A DNA stretch of 64,000 nucleotides, taken from the NCBI GenBank assembly GCA_003134685.1, contig PLCA01000013.1, forward strand, positions 1 through 64,000. Reading direction: 5' to 3'. Of the stretch, positions 8,753-17,773 are shown piece after piece (positions within the stretch are counted from its first letter, which is position 1; the number at the start of each line of letters is the position of its first letter). The DNA is from Gemmatimonadota bacterium (GTDB lineage Bacteria > Gemmatimonadota > Gemmatimonadetes > Gemmatimonadales > Gemmatimonadaceae). Below the pieces are notes generated by a model. That model did no database searches and was not told the DNA's origin. It saw nothing but the letters and a program-made list of their open reading frames with translations. The translations under genes were made by a program, and so were the position numbers.

Positions 8753-9958
8753 ATGAATTCAGATCGCGACGGAGCCATCGTAATCGGGGGCGGAATCGTG
8801 GGACTCGCCACCGCCCTCGCGATGGCTGAGCGGGGACATCCGCCGATCGTGCTGGAGGCAGAGCACCGCCTTGCGCTGCACCAGACCGGGCACAACAGCG
8901 GCGTCATCCATTCGGGTCTCTATTACAAGCCGGGATCGTCAAAAGCGCGAATGTGCCGCGCGGGACTCGAGGCGATGTATCGTTTCTGCGCGGAAGAGAA
9001 CATCCCTCACCGTAGATGCGGGAAGATGGTGGTGGCGGTCCGACCGGAGGAATTGCCGCGCCTGGCCGATCTGGAGGAGCGAGGCCGCGCTAACGGCGTG
9101 GCCGTCCGGCGCCTAACGCCCGAAGAGATACAGGAGCGCGAGCCAGAAGTACTGGGACTCGCCGGACTATGGGTCGAGGAAACCGGCGTCGTTAACTATT
9201 CGCAGGTCTCGGAGCGTATGGCTCGCAGGTTGGCCAAGCTGGGAGGCGAGGTCCGCGTAAATCACAGAGTCCTGGCCATCCGGCGTGAGAAGAGCGCACA
9301 GATTGTCGAAACGACGGGCGGTCTCCTGCGGGGCTCGCTGCTGATCAATTGCGCAGGCCTGCAGTGCGACCGCGTCGCTCGGCTGGCCGCGGTAGATCCG
9401 GGAATCCGAATTGTCCCATTTCGCGGGGAGTACTACGTCCTGCGGGCGGAGCGGGCAAGCCTGGTTCGCGGCCTGATTTATCCGGTCCCGGATCCCGCGA
9501 TGCCTTTTCTCGGTGTTCACTTCACAAGGGGCATCGACGACGTGGTGGAAGCCGGTCCCAACGCCGTGCTCGCTCTGAAACGGGAAGGCTATTCCTGGAA
9601 AGACGTGTCACTCACGGACATCGCCGATATGGCGGCATTCCCCGGATTCTGGAGAATGATGCGTAGGCAGTGGCGAACGGGAATCTCAGAGGTGCAACGA
9701 TCGCTGAGTCGGAGGCGCTTTCTCGAATCACTTCAGTCACTGGTTCCCGCTCTCACCGACGCCGACATCGAGCGTGGAGGAAGCGGGGTCCGGGCTCAAG
9801 CCGTGGGCGCAGATGGACGCCTGATCGACGACTTTCACATCCAAATCGTTCCGGGGATGGTCAATGTCCTCAATGCCCCATCGCCGGCAGCGACCGCGTC
9901 TCTGGCGATCGGGCGTGAAATTAGTGAGCGCATTCTGGCGATGCGCACAGCCGCATGA
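8753..9958 (+). CDS. lhgO: L-2-hydroxyglutarate oxidase/dehydrogenase (FAD)
   Basis: 401 aa from ATG 8753. The FAD dinucleotide fold is IVIGGGIVGLATALAMAERG. The LhgO/DAO signature HQTGHNSGVIHSGLYYKPGS and the C-terminal GSGVRAQAVGADGRLIDDF follow. The enzyme oxidises L-2-hydroxyglutarate to 2-oxoglutarate. Within a sugar operon that also encodes a 2-oxoglutarate-dependent oxygenase, it could recycle a by-product or oxidise another alpha-hydroxy acid carried by the glycan. That link is inference; the family assignment is firm. Confidence 0.92.
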   Translation: MNSDRDGAIVIGGGIVGLATALAMAERGHPPIVLEAEHRLALHQTGHNSGVIHSGLYYKPGSSKARMCRAGLEAMYRFCAEENIPHRRCGKMVVAVRPEELPRLADLEERGRANGVAVRRLTPEEIQEREPEVLGLAGLWVEETGVVNYSQVSERMARRLAKLGGEVRVNHRVLAIRREKSAQIVETTGGLLRGSLLINCAGLQCDRVARLAAVDPGIRIVPFRGEYYVLRAERASLVRGLIYPVPDPAMPFLGVHFTRGIDDVVEAGPNAVLALKREGYSWKDVSLTDIADMAAFPGFWRMMRRQWRTGISEVQRSLSRRRFLESLQSLVPALTDADIERGGSGVRAQAVGADGRLIDDFHIQIVPGMVNVLNAPSPAATASLAIGREISERILAMRTAA

Positions 9959-9992
9959 GCGCAGCCTGCGAACACGTCGTCCGGAGACAAGT

Positions 9993-10940
9993 ATGACCGA
10001 GTTATCGTCGCTCACGCCACAGATATCTGTCGTGATCTGCACCTGGAATCGAAGCAGGCTTCTGCGGCTCACGCTGGAGCGGATGACGCACCTCGACGTG
10101 CCGCATGGCACAACCTGGGAGCTAATCGTCGTCAATAACAATTGTTCGGATGACACCGACAGTGTGCTGGGGGAGTTCGGCCAGCGGCTTCCCATAGTGA
10201 GATTGTTCGAGCCCACACCCGGCAAATCACACGCTGGCAATCTCGCCATACGCCAGGCGAAGGGAGAGTACATCATCTGGACGGATGACGACGTGCTCGT
10301 CGAGGCAGGTTGGCTGCAGGCATACCTTGACGCGTTCGCGCGGTGGCCAGAGGCAACGATTTTCGCGGGGGCCATCGACCCCTGGTTCGAGCAGTCGCCT
10401 CCGCGATGGCTCGAGCTGGTTTTTCCGAAGGTTGCAAGTGCCTACGCTGCGCTGGATCACGGCCCCACCGGCTTCGACCTTACGCGAGACACCTATCCGT
10501 ACGGGGCGAACATGGCGCTCAAGCGCAGCGCGCAACTGAGAGAGCCGTACGACACCCGGCTCGGGCCACGCCCCAACAGCGGTATCCGCGGCGAGGAGAT
10601 GATCATGGCCCGCCGTCTGTTAGATGCCGGAGCCACCGGTCGATGGGTGCCCGAAGCAAGAGTCCGACATTTCATTCCGCCGAATCGCCAAACATTGGCC
10701 TATCTGCGTGAATACTTCTTTGGATCCGGCGAGGTTCTTGGGATGCTGGGAAGGAACGACAACGGGGAACGGCGAGCGTTCGGCCGTCCGCTGTGGCTCT
10801 GGAAAGAAGTGGTGTCCGCGGAGCTGGATTATCGATTTGGCCGGGTATTCCGGTCGCCGGAAAACTGGATCGAGGCGTTTCGCAGATCAAACGTGGCCCG
10901 GGGCCGACTCAAGAGATACGTCTCGGGAAGGACCGTCTAG
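9993..10940 (+). CDS. Family 2 glycosyltransferase
   Basis: 315 aa, ATG 9993 with GGAG 6 nt upstream. A GT-A domain at the N-terminus (ISVVICTWNRSRLLRLTLE), nucleotide-binding KSHAGNLAIRQAKGEYIIWTDDD with the metal DDD, and a catalytic-region ED equivalent RGEEMIMARRLLDAG. It adds one sugar to the repeat unit on the cytoplasmic face. It closes the operon and overlaps the convergent GT4 gene by 4 bp. Confidence 0.9.
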   Translation: MTELSSLTPQISVVICTWNRSRLLRLTLERMTHLDVPHGTTWELIVVNNNCSDDTDSVLGEFGQRLPIVRLFEPTPGKSHAGNLAIRQAKGEYIIWTDDDVLVEAGWLQAYLDAFARWPEATIFAGAIDPWFEQSPPRWLELVFPKVASAYAALDHGPTGFDLTRDTYPYGANMALKRSAQLREPYDTRLGPRPNSGIRGEEMIMARRLLDAGATGRWVPEARVRHFIPPNRQTLAYLREYFFGSGEVLGMLGRNDNGERRAFGRPLWLWKEVVSAELDYRFGRVFRSPENWIEAFRRSNVARGRLKRYVSGRTV

Positions 10941-12181
10941 ACCAGAGTATTCTCAAGATCTGCCGTAGTCGCTTGTTTCTCGGCGACTTGCTGGAGGAGC
11001 ACGTTGATTGCCGCGGCGGGCTCTTGCCACGAGAAACTTCGGACTGCTGTCGACCTTGCGAGGGCGCCCAGTTTGGTCCGACGATCCTCGTTCGTCAGAA
11101 GCTCGACGACCAAAGCGGACAACTCGGGTCCTTCCCCGGTGAGCAGCAGTTCCGACGGTGCACTGCTCAGCCCGTTGGTTGCGATCGGAGTCATGACTGC
11201 CGGGGTGCCTACGGACCACGCCTCGAGAACTTTGTTCTTGATGCCGCAGCCCGTGAGCATCGGCGCGACTGCCAGCCACGCGCGCGCTAGAAAAGCCTGA
11301 ACGCTCTCGACATCGGCGTGCACTTCGATGCCCGGGCGCTGTCCGAAAGCCAAAATCTCCGGAGTCGGACTACGCCCCACGATTTGGAATACAGCATCGG
11401 GAAGACGCGTCTGAATCGCCGGCCAGATCTCATTGCCGAAATAGACGACCGCATCGATGTTTGGCTGGTAGTTCATGACCCCGGTAAACATCACCGTCGG
11501 CCGTGACGATCGCCCGATGTCGGGAGTATCGGAGACGTCGACCCCGTTCGGAATCACATGGACATTTCGCACGCGCAGGAACCGGCGCAGCACGCTCGCG
11601 TCGGCGTCTCCCACAACAACCATGGCGCGCGAAGAGCGGCGCATGCTGAACTCGTACCGCGCCACATAGGCAAAGTGTGCCAGGCGCCGGCGAATCGCCG
11701 TTAGACCGCGTGCATGCGTCAGCAGACGCCACGACGAAAGCGTCATGCAGTCGACGCGGTCGCTGATCGACGGAGGCATCCCGGGGACGTGCTCGCTCAG
11801 GTATTCCATTCCACCCCAAAGCAACGCCAAGGTGGGCCGGTGAGCTCGGACGGCCTCAGAAACCGTTCTTACTACGGGCTCCACGTCGTACTGCGATGGG
11901 ACGTACATCCACTTTCCGACGTGCGGAAAGCTGATCTCGGCGGCCAACTCGACTCCATTGGCCGCAGCCGGCTCACCACCCGCCGGACAGATCAGGACTA
12001 TCGACCAGCGCGAAGCGAGATGCTCGAGCAGACGCGATACGCGAAGGGACATGCCATCCCTCGCAGGCCACGGGGGAATGGGTGATATCGCGAGAAGCGT
12101 CGGACGGGAGCGCGGTTCGTTCAGCGAGTAGTCTCGGTCAGAATTCTCTTCGGGGGACAATCGGAGGGCGGAGGATCGCAT
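10937..12181 (-). CDS. GT4-type glycosyltransferase, XrtA/EpsH1-associated stp1 type
   Basis: 414 aa GT-B glycosyltransferase. The N-terminal ISPIPPWPARDGMSLRVSRLLEHL and the C-terminal stretch TGVMNYQPNIDAVVYFGNEIWP ... IVGRSPTPE ... GCGIKNKVLEAWSVGTPAV follow the pattern of the PEP-CTERM/EpsH1 sugar transferase group (TIGR03087-like). Glycogen-phosphorylase-type E(x7)E positions lie in the last block. A perfect 14-bp palindrome lies just upstream of the start. It is convergent with the GT2 gene. Confidence 0.85.
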   Translation of the reverse strand: MRSSALRLSPEENSDRDYSLNEPRSRPTLLAISPIPPWPARDGMSLRVSRLLEHLASRWSIVLICPAGGEPAAANGVELAAEISFPHVGKWMYVPSQYDVEPVVRTVSEAVRAHRPTLALLWGGMEYLSEHVPGMPPSISDRVDCMTLSSWRLLTHARGLTAIRRRLAHFAYVARYEFSMRRSSRAMVVVGDADASVLRRFLRVRNVHVIPNGVDVSDTPDIGRSSRPTVMFTGVMNYQPNIDAVVYFGNEIWPAIQTRLPDAVFQIVGRSPTPEILAFGQRPGIEVHADVESVQAFLARAWLAVAPMLTGCGIKNKVLEAWSVGTPAVMTPIATNGLSSAPSELLLTGEGPELSALVVELLTNEDRRTKLGALARSTAVRSFSWQEPAAAINVLLQQVAEKQATTADLENTLV

Positions 12182-12190
12182 TTGGCCTCG

Positions 12191-12204
12191 TGGGTTGCAA
12201 CCCA
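12191..12204. promoter_or_regulatory. Perfect 14-bp palindrome upstream of the GT4 gene
   Basis: TGGGTTGCAACCCA lies 10 bp upstream of the start codon of the minus-strand GT4 gene. It contains GTTGC and GCAAC half-sites directly abutted, the same half-sites as the repeats at 40467 and 42366. It may be an operator or RNA hairpin over the ribosome site. Confidence 0.35.
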
Positions 12205-12388
12205 GGGGCCGATATCGACTGCTTTCGCACGGGCGCCGGCTACAGGGCGGCGTCGAAGTCTAACCCTCTATCGTCGAACACTTTAGCCGGTTGAGAGAAG
12301 TGGCGCCCCAGATACCTGTTCTCATAGGAGAAATCCGAGTGTGGCGAGGGAGCAACATGACTGGCACGTCAGGCCACCCTGCGGGCAT

Positions 12389-13702
12389 TCAAGCGGTCGA
12401 TCCCCTGACCGCGTCTCGTTCAGCCACACGCGTAGCTATGGCGGCGCCCAAAAGAGTCCCGATCACCGAGGCCAGCCAGTCGCTGCGCGGCGCCGGGCTC
12501 AGTCCAAACGCCAGCGGCACAACGACCAACCCAACGTAGAGAAGCGCCACCGCGATCGACACCAGAATCACTCGAGTTCTTGCAGTGTCCGGTCCCCGGA
12601 AAAGCCGGGTTCCAACCTCGCCCCAGTAACCGATCGGTATCAGCATCCAGGCAATCCAGATTCCGCTCACGAGTAGCTCCGCGCTGGTTCCCTCGATGTG
12701 CCACTGAAATGGCAGGACCATGGTCCAAGCGAGGGAGGCCCTGGTCGCGATGCGGCGATCACGCGTTACCCGCGCCGTCTGCGCGTTCAGACGCGCTTCG
12801 CGGGTGGAATAGCTTGCGCGCATCGCGATCGTGTCGGTCGTCAGGCCGATGTCCCGACGCGCCACGGCCGGAAAGAGATCTGACAGCGCAAAGATTGGGG
12901 GACGAAATCCAAGCACAACCGCTCGCGTGCGAACACCAAAAATCAATTTGTCGCCGTCTTGCGCGAGAAGAACTATCTCCCGCTGCCTGGCATCTGCCAC
13001 TCGCACGATGGGCGCGATATCGTGTGTGCGCCCGGCGGGCAACACGGTCGTCGTGACGGTTGCCCCGTGGTCGAGCAGCTCTCGCACTTTGCGGCTGTCA
13101 GCGAACCTGGTATCCGGTACGGGGACGTCGGCGATGCTGGCGTGAAGGACACGACCCCTGAACTGCTCGAAGTGCCCAAGTTGTCGCGCGATTTCACCGT
13201 AGTACTCTGAGCTCGGGATGGCGGGTGAGAACCCGGAGGCGGACACTGTCTGAATTGCCAGCCAGAAGATGGACCCACTCACACTGAGCGCGAACGCAAT
13301 TCGCGGCGACGGTCTCAAAAAAGTGAACGCATATCGACCGATTGTGAAGCCCAGTGCCCCGCCCAGCGAGTTCATGAGCACATCGCCGATCGTGGCATCA
13401 CGACCCGCAATGAAAAAAAGCTGCGTCGTCTCGATCAATACGGAGAGCACGCACATCGCGGAGAAGGCGAGCCGCGCGCGCGCGCCGAGAAGCCCGAGAC
13501 CGATCCCGAGGGGGACGAAGAGTATGATGTTGAGGACGGCATCGACGCCGCCCCGAGACCCGCAGACCACGCAAAAATGGGAGGCGATGGGCGTATCCGA
13601 GTCCGGGAAGAGAGTCGCCAGGAGAATTCCCGCGAAGCCCGCGATCGCGATAGCCACGCCGAGCCGCCGCACTTGTGGCGCCGAGGCAACAGTAGTCAGC
13701 AT
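12389..13702 (-). CDS. VanZ-like membrane protein
   Basis: 437 aa from ATG 13702. The first ~150 residues carry several hydrophobic helices and the VanZ pattern (NIILFVPLGIGLGLLG, SVLIETTQLFFIAGRDATIGDVLMNSLGGALGF). A soluble extracytoplasmic beta-rich part (~180-330) follows, then C-terminal helices. VanZ-like proteins are common in EPS clusters with exosortase-type genes, but their role is unclear. Divergent from the deacetylase operon across ~100 bp. Confidence 0.85.
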   Translation of the reverse strand: MLTTVASAPQVRRLGVAIAIAGFAGILLATLFPDSDTPIASHFCVVCGSRGGVDAVLNIILFVPLGIGLGLLGARARLAFSAMCVLSVLIETTQLFFIAGRDATIGDVLMNSLGGALGFTIGRYAFTFLRPSPRIAFALSVSGSIFWLAIQTVSASGFSPAIPSSEYYGEIARQLGHFEQFRGRVLHASIADVPVPDTRFADSRKVRELLDHGATVTTTVLPAGRTHDIAPIVRVADARQREIVLLAQDGDKLIFGVRTRAVVLGFRPPIFALSDLFPAVARRDIGLTTDTIAMRASYSTREARLNAQTARVTRDRRIATRASLAWTMVLPFQWHIEGTSAELLVSGIWIAWMLIPIGYWGEVGTRLFRGPDTARTRVILVSIAVALLYVGLVVVPLAFGLSPAPRSDWLASVIGTLLGAAIATRVAERDAVRGSTA

Positions 13703-13806
13703 TCCCGAGGATTGAGGTCTCCAGCAACACGTCCATCCGTCGCCCCTTCTCCTTGTGGCATAAGGGGATAGCACAAGTGCTGTGACGGTCATGACAAGCT
13801 ACGAAA

Positions 13807-14760
13807 ATGGCATTTGAAGTGCGAATGGATTGGCACCGCACCTTCGCAGCGCCCATTCGTCGCACCCATCACATGCAACCAGCACACATCTCGACTTCGC
13901 ACTTCTTCACGGTCGATGTCGAGGAGTATTTTCAGGTACAGGCGCTGGAGTCGGTCGTGTCGCGCGAAGAGTGGCTGTCGCGCCCGAGCAGGGTCGGCCG
14001 GAGCATTGATGGGCTACTGGCAGCTCTCGACCGGCGGGGTGTTCGGGGAACATTCTTCGTGCTGGGCTGGCTGGCTGAGCACCGCCAGGACGTGGTGCTC
14101 GCTATAGCAGCCGCTGGGCACGAGATCGCCTCCCACGGCTATTGGCATCAACGCGTGACGGCTCTGGATCCGAGTGCGTTCCGGGAAGATGTGCGGACGT
14201 CCAAGGACGCCCTCGAGGATTTGATCGGCACTGCCGTTGTTGGCTATCGCGCTCCGAGCTTCTCGATCATCCCCGGATGCGAATGGGCTTTTGATGTCCT
14301 GCTCGAGGAAGGCTACCGCTACGATTCGAGTCTCTTCCCGATTCGAAGGGCCGGCTACGGTTATCCCGGGGCGCCGCGTGTTCCGCACCTCATTCAGCGC
14401 GCGGGTGGTCAACTCGCGGAATTTCCGCTCGCGACGACAAGTCTTCTGAATTATCCGATTCCCGCGGCCGGCGGCGGATATCTCCGTCAGTTTCCGCTCG
14501 CCGTTATTCGGCGCGCATTCCGTGAAGCAACTGATCGATGCGTGCCGGCGACCTTCTACATCCACCCCTGGGAGATCGACCCGGGCCAACCGCGTTTGCC
14601 CGTCTCCAGCCTGACTCGTATCCGACACTACCGCGGGCTTGAAACCACGTTGGCCCGGATCGAGCGCCTGCTCGATGAGTTCAGGTTCGGACCCATCGCC
14701 CCTTACCTCCCTCACCTCGAAGCGAGCGCGTCCACTCTGGCGGCAGAGGGAGCTGCCTGA
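13807..14760 (+). CDS. Polysaccharide deacetylase, XrtA/PEP-CTERM-associated type
   Basis: 317 aa from ATG 13807; ATG 13873 (MQPAHISTSHFFTVDVEEYFQV) is closer to the usual family start and may be the real one. NodB fold: DVEEYF holds the catalytic/metal Asp, SHGYWH gives the metal His pair, and RAPSFSI and FYIHPWEIDPGQPRL are the later motifs. The whole pattern is that of the TIGR03006 deacetylases of XrtA EPS loci. It likely removes N-acetyl groups from the polymer. It overlaps the FemAB gene by 1 bp. Confidence 0.92.
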   Translation: MAFEVRMDWHRTFAAPIRRTHHMQPAHISTSHFFTVDVEEYFQVQALESVVSREEWLSRPSRVGRSIDGLLAALDRRGVRGTFFVLGWLAEHRQDVVLAIAAAGHEIASHGYWHQRVTALDPSAFREDVRTSKDALEDLIGTAVVGYRAPSFSIIPGCEWAFDVLLEEGYRYDSSLFPIRRAGYGYPGAPRVPHLIQRAGGQLAEFPLATTSLLNYPIPAAGGGYLRQFPLAVIRRAFREATDRCVPATFYIHPWEIDPGQPRLPVSSLTRIRHYRGLETTLARIERLLDEFRFGPIAPYLPHLEASASTLAAEGAA

Positions 14761-15782
14761 TGATACGCGTTGAACAATTCGCTGGGACCGAAGAGGTGTG
14801 GGACAAGTTCGCCGCTGCGCAGACCGGATACACGCACTTTCATCGGCTGCGGTGGCGCGCGGTCATGGAGCGCGTATTCGGTCATGAATGCGTTTACCTC
14901 GCGGCGCGCAATGCCGAAGGAGAGCTCGACGGAGTATTGCCGCTCGTCCGGGTCCGCAGCGTTGTCTTTGGGCACTATCTGGTTTCGATGCCCTTTCTGA
15001 ATTACGGCGGACCGCTCGGAACCGACGCGGGAATTCGCGCGCTGGTAGACGAAGCCACTGAATTGGCGCGGCGCGACAAGGTGAAGCTTCTCGAGATGCG
15101 CAGCAACATCCCACTCCGTATCGAGCTTCCCGCATCGCACCGTAAAATCACAGTGCTACTGGATCTGCCGAGCACTCCGCAGGAACTACTCAAAGGATTT
15201 GGTGCGAAGCTGCGCAGCCAAATTCGTCGGCCGCAGAAAGAAGGCGTCAGCGTAGCGTTTGGCCCTGAACAGGTCGAACCCTTTTACGCAGTTTTCTCTC
15301 GGCACATGCGCGATCTGGGAACACCGACCCAGTCACTCAATTTCTTTCGCGAGATCGCCCATCAGTTTCCCGACGACTGTTGGTTCGCCTGCGCCTATCT
15401 CGGAGGGAAGCCTGTGGCCGGCGGCTGTGGCTTTCGCTTCGGGGACGAGTTCGAGATGACGTGGGCGTCCTCTCTGCGCGAGTACAACCGTGAATCTCCC
15501 AACATGCTGCTTTACTGGGCGTGCATGGAGCGAATGATCGGTGAAGGCGTTTGCCGATTCAATTTCGGGCGGTGCACGCCGGGCACGGGCACGCATCGCT
15601 TCAAGATGCAATGGGGAGGGCGCGAGCAACCCCTCTGGTGGTACCGTCTCGCCGCGTCGAGTGAGGTGACTACGCCCTCTCCCCAGGATGGGGCATTCCG
15701 CTGGGGACCTCGCATCTGGCGTCGGCTGCCGACTTCGATCGCGACGACGCTCGGCCCCTCGATCGTACGCTACATCCCATGA
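14760..15782 (+). CDS. FemAB/GNAT-type protein, XrtA/PEP-CTERM-associated
   Basis: 340 aa with two GNAT-like halves: HFHRLRWRAVMERVFGHECVYLAA in the first, and LRSQIRRPQKEGVSVAFGPEQ and FNFGRCTPGTGTHRFKMQWGG in the second. The pattern follows the FemAB-related TIGR03019 proteins of XrtA EPS loci. These are predicted to transfer an acyl or aminoacyl group onto the glycan. ATG 14760 overlaps the deacetylase stop, and the end overlaps the DegT gene as ATGA, so the three are translated together. Donor and acceptor are unknown. Confidence 0.9.
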   Translation: MIRVEQFAGTEEVWDKFAAAQTGYTHFHRLRWRAVMERVFGHECVYLAARNAEGELDGVLPLVRVRSVVFGHYLVSMPFLNYGGPLGTDAGIRALVDEATELARRDKVKLLEMRSNIPLRIELPASHRKITVLLDLPSTPQELLKGFGAKLRSQIRRPQKEGVSVAFGPEQVEPFYAVFSRHMRDLGTPTQSLNFFREIAHQFPDDCWFACAYLGGKPVAGGCGFRFGDEFEMTWASSLREYNRESPNMLLYWACMERMIGEGVCRFNFGRCTPGTGTHRFKMQWGGREQPLWWYRLAASSEVTTPSPQDGAFRWGPRIWRRLPTSIATTLGPSIVRYIP

Positions 15783-16942
15783 CCTGGCGCTGGCAGCCTC
15801 CGGTGCTGTCGCCGGTCTCGTCGCGCGCACTTATCGACGGGATAGGAGTGGCGATGGGTTTTAGACCAGGTCCCCATGAGACCGTGGTCGCGGCTCTGCG
15901 CCAGCGCTATTCGGCCGCCGATGCTCTACTGACTGACAGCGGAACCTCGGCGCTCATTCTCGCGCTTCGCAAGATTCTTCCTCCCAGCGGTACGGTGGCG
16001 TTCCCCGGATATGCGTGCATGGATCTTACGACCGCAGCACTCGGAGCAGGGATGCGCGTGCGCCTCTATGACATCGATCCCTCGTCGCTGAGTGCGGACC
16101 TCGACTCCGTGAGAAAAACCATCACGCGCGGAGTCGATGCCATTGTCGTAGCGCATCTCTATGGCTATCCCGCCGACGTCCTCGGCGTGCAGGAAGTCGC
16201 GGCGGAATACGGCGTACCCGTAATCGAAGACGCCGCTCAGGGGGCGGGCGGCACTCTGCGCGGCGGTCTGCTCGGCACTTTCGGCGACATTGCGATCCTG
16301 AGCTTTGGTCGCGGGAAGGGAATGACGAGCGGTTCCGGCGGAGCCGTGCTGGTGCAGACGCTGGAGCTGGCTGCGTGGACTAGTCGCACGCGCGCGGCGC
16401 TGGGCGCCGCGTCCGCTGGTGGTTTCGAAGTGATGACGCTCGCGGCTCAGTCGCTGCTCGCCCATCCGTCGATGTACAGACTACCGGCGTCGATACCCGC
16501 GCTCAAGCTTGGGGCGATGGTATACCATCCGCCGACCGAGCCGCGTCCGATGGCCGCGGCTGCCGCATCGATTCTCCACTCGGCGCTGGAAATGGACGAG
16601 CGAGAAATCCAGTATCGACGCGCCCGCGCGAAAAATCTGCTCTCCAGTATGGCCGACTCACCCGACGTGGTAGCGGTGCGACCGATCGTCGGAGGAGAAT
16701 CCGGATTCCTGCGGCTTGCCTTGCTTGACGCCGGCGGCCACAAGTTGCCGCGCGCCACGATCGGAGCGCTCCGCGGCTATCCGATGACACTCGAGCAGCA
16801 TCCACAGCTGCAGCCTATTCTTGTCCCGGGCGAACGAGCTGGAAAGGGCTCGGAGTTCCTGCGGGACCGGCTCTTCACCTTGCCAACGCACTCGCACGTA
16901 AATCGCGCGGATCTAACTCGGCTCGAAAAGTGGCTAGACTAA
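15779..16942 (+). CDS. DegT/DnrJ/EryC1-family PLP aminotransferase
   Basis: 387 aa. The sugar-aminotransferase fold shows LLTDSGTSALILAL, the PLP-contact IEDAAQGAGG, and the Schiff-base Lys in SFGRGKGMTSGSGGAV. Members transfer an amino group to NDP-keto sugars. The Arg/Gly-rich loop around the Lys differs from the usual SFxxxKxLTTGEGG, so an altered substrate is possible. It starts as ATGA within the FemAB stop and overlaps the phosphatase by 13 bp. Confidence 0.85.
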   Translation: MTWRWQPPVLSPVSSRALIDGIGVAMGFRPGPHETVVAALRQRYSAADALLTDSGTSALILALRKILPPSGTVAFPGYACMDLTTAALGAGMRVRLYDIDPSSLSADLDSVRKTITRGVDAIVVAHLYGYPADVLGVQEVAAEYGVPVIEDAAQGAGGTLRGGLLGTFGDIAILSFGRGKGMTSGSGGAVLVQTLELAAWTSRTRAALGAASAGGFEVMTLAAQSLLAHPSMYRLPASIPALKLGAMVYHPPTEPRPMAAAAASILHSALEMDEREIQYRRARAKNLLSSMADSPDVVAVRPIVGGESGFLRLALLDAGGHKLPRATIGALRGYPMTLEQHPQLQPILVPGERAGKGSEFLRDRLFTLPTHSHVNRADLTRLEKWLD

Positions 16943-17565
16943 GCATTGTGAATTTCGCTCCTCCGGTCGCCGGGCCAGCGAGCAATGTTCGCAGCCGCAC
17001 ATTCGCTCCGAGGCAGGCGTTGGGGCGCGCCTTTCGTGGGGCCCACAGTCTTTACGAACGCGCTCTCCACCGGCGCCGCCACCTGACGGCGCGTCGGCGA
17101 CTGTCAAAAGCCGAGCGTCCGCGGCGAATGCTCGTGGTGTGCTACGGCAACATCTGCCGAAGTCCCTATCTACAGGCCGTCCTTCAACGCGCCCTTCCAG
17201 ACATTGCAACAACATCGGCCGGCTTTGTCGGAAATGATCGCCCCGTTCCGCAGATCTCGATTTCACTGAGCGCGGAGAGAGGCCTGGACCTTTCACGGCA
17301 TCGTTCCCGGCTCATTGCCCAATCAGGAATAGCTGACGCTGATCTGGTGATAGTGATGGACGCAGAACAGGCGCAGCGAGTCGCAAGTACGTTTCGAGTC
17401 AGCCGCGAACGAATCGTGATTGCCGGCGATCTTGATCCGATGTTCGAGACGACTCGCGCCATTCGAGATCCCTGGAATCAGCCCATTGAAGTATTCGAGG
17501 CATCGTTCGATCGTCTCGACCGTTGTGCCGCGACCTTGGTGAGCGTGGTTCGACCCACGAAGTGA
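16930..17565 (+). CDS. Low-molecular-weight protein tyrosine phosphatase (Wzb type)
   Basis: 211 aa if started at GTG 16930; GTG 16948 is an alternative. After a basic N-terminal extension of ~65 residues comes the P-loop VCYGNICRSP (C71, R77), and later the general-acid loop IRDPWNQP. Such enzymes dephosphorylate the BY-kinase Tyr cluster, here the kinase at 37933-40338, to cycle capsule export. The N-terminal extension is unusual for a family whose P-loop normally begins near residue 7. Confidence 0.9.
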   Translation: MARLSIVNFAPPVAGPASNVRSRTFAPRQALGRAFRGAHSLYERALHRRRHLTARRRLSKAERPRRMLVVCYGNICRSPYLQAVLQRALPDIATTSAGFVGNDRPVPQISISLSAERGLDLSRHRSRLIAQSGIADADLVIVMDAEQAQRVASTFRVSRERIVIAGDLDPMFETTRAIRDPWNQPIEVFEASFDRLDRCAATLVSVVRPTK

Positions 17566-17633
17566 CCCTCAACTTGAGGCTCGCACTCCCACTCGTACGG
17601 CGTGGGGCCAGCCCTCCGTAACCCCAACATCGC

Positions 17634-17650
17634 TGTTGCGGGCGCACCAC
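17634..17650. promoter_or_regulatory. Candidate enhancer-binding site, degenerate copy of the 40467 repeat
   Basis: TGTTGCGGGCGCACCAC matches the sequence at 40467-40483 at 13 of 17 positions. It lies about 134-150 bp upstream of the predicted sigma-54 start at ~17784, a normal enhancer distance. The right half-site is degraded. Confidence 0.35.
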
Positions 17651-17758
17651 ACCCGCGATGAAAGAGCCACCAATCGCGCCGACGTTCAACCTGTCTATGT
17701 CATTGTGCCAGCGCATGTTAGGTCGGCTCTGCTGAGCTTCCCACGATAGGACGTTGGT

Positions 17759-17773
17759 GGGTGCCAAGCTTGC
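17759..17773 (+). promoter_or_regulatory. Candidate sigma-54 (-24/-12) promoter
   Basis: GGGTGCCAAGCTTGC keeps the GG-N10-GC spacing and the full TTGC (followed by A) of the -12 element. The -24 element is weaker; 7 of 11 consensus positions match overall. It would drive the asparagine synthase-ACP-ligase-deacetylase-ATP-grasp-GT4 operon. Confidence 0.4.

Noticed and set aside
12361-12380. TGGCACG match near 12363
   Set aside because: A good -24 element, but no TTGC at the -12 position and no gene suitably placed on that strand.
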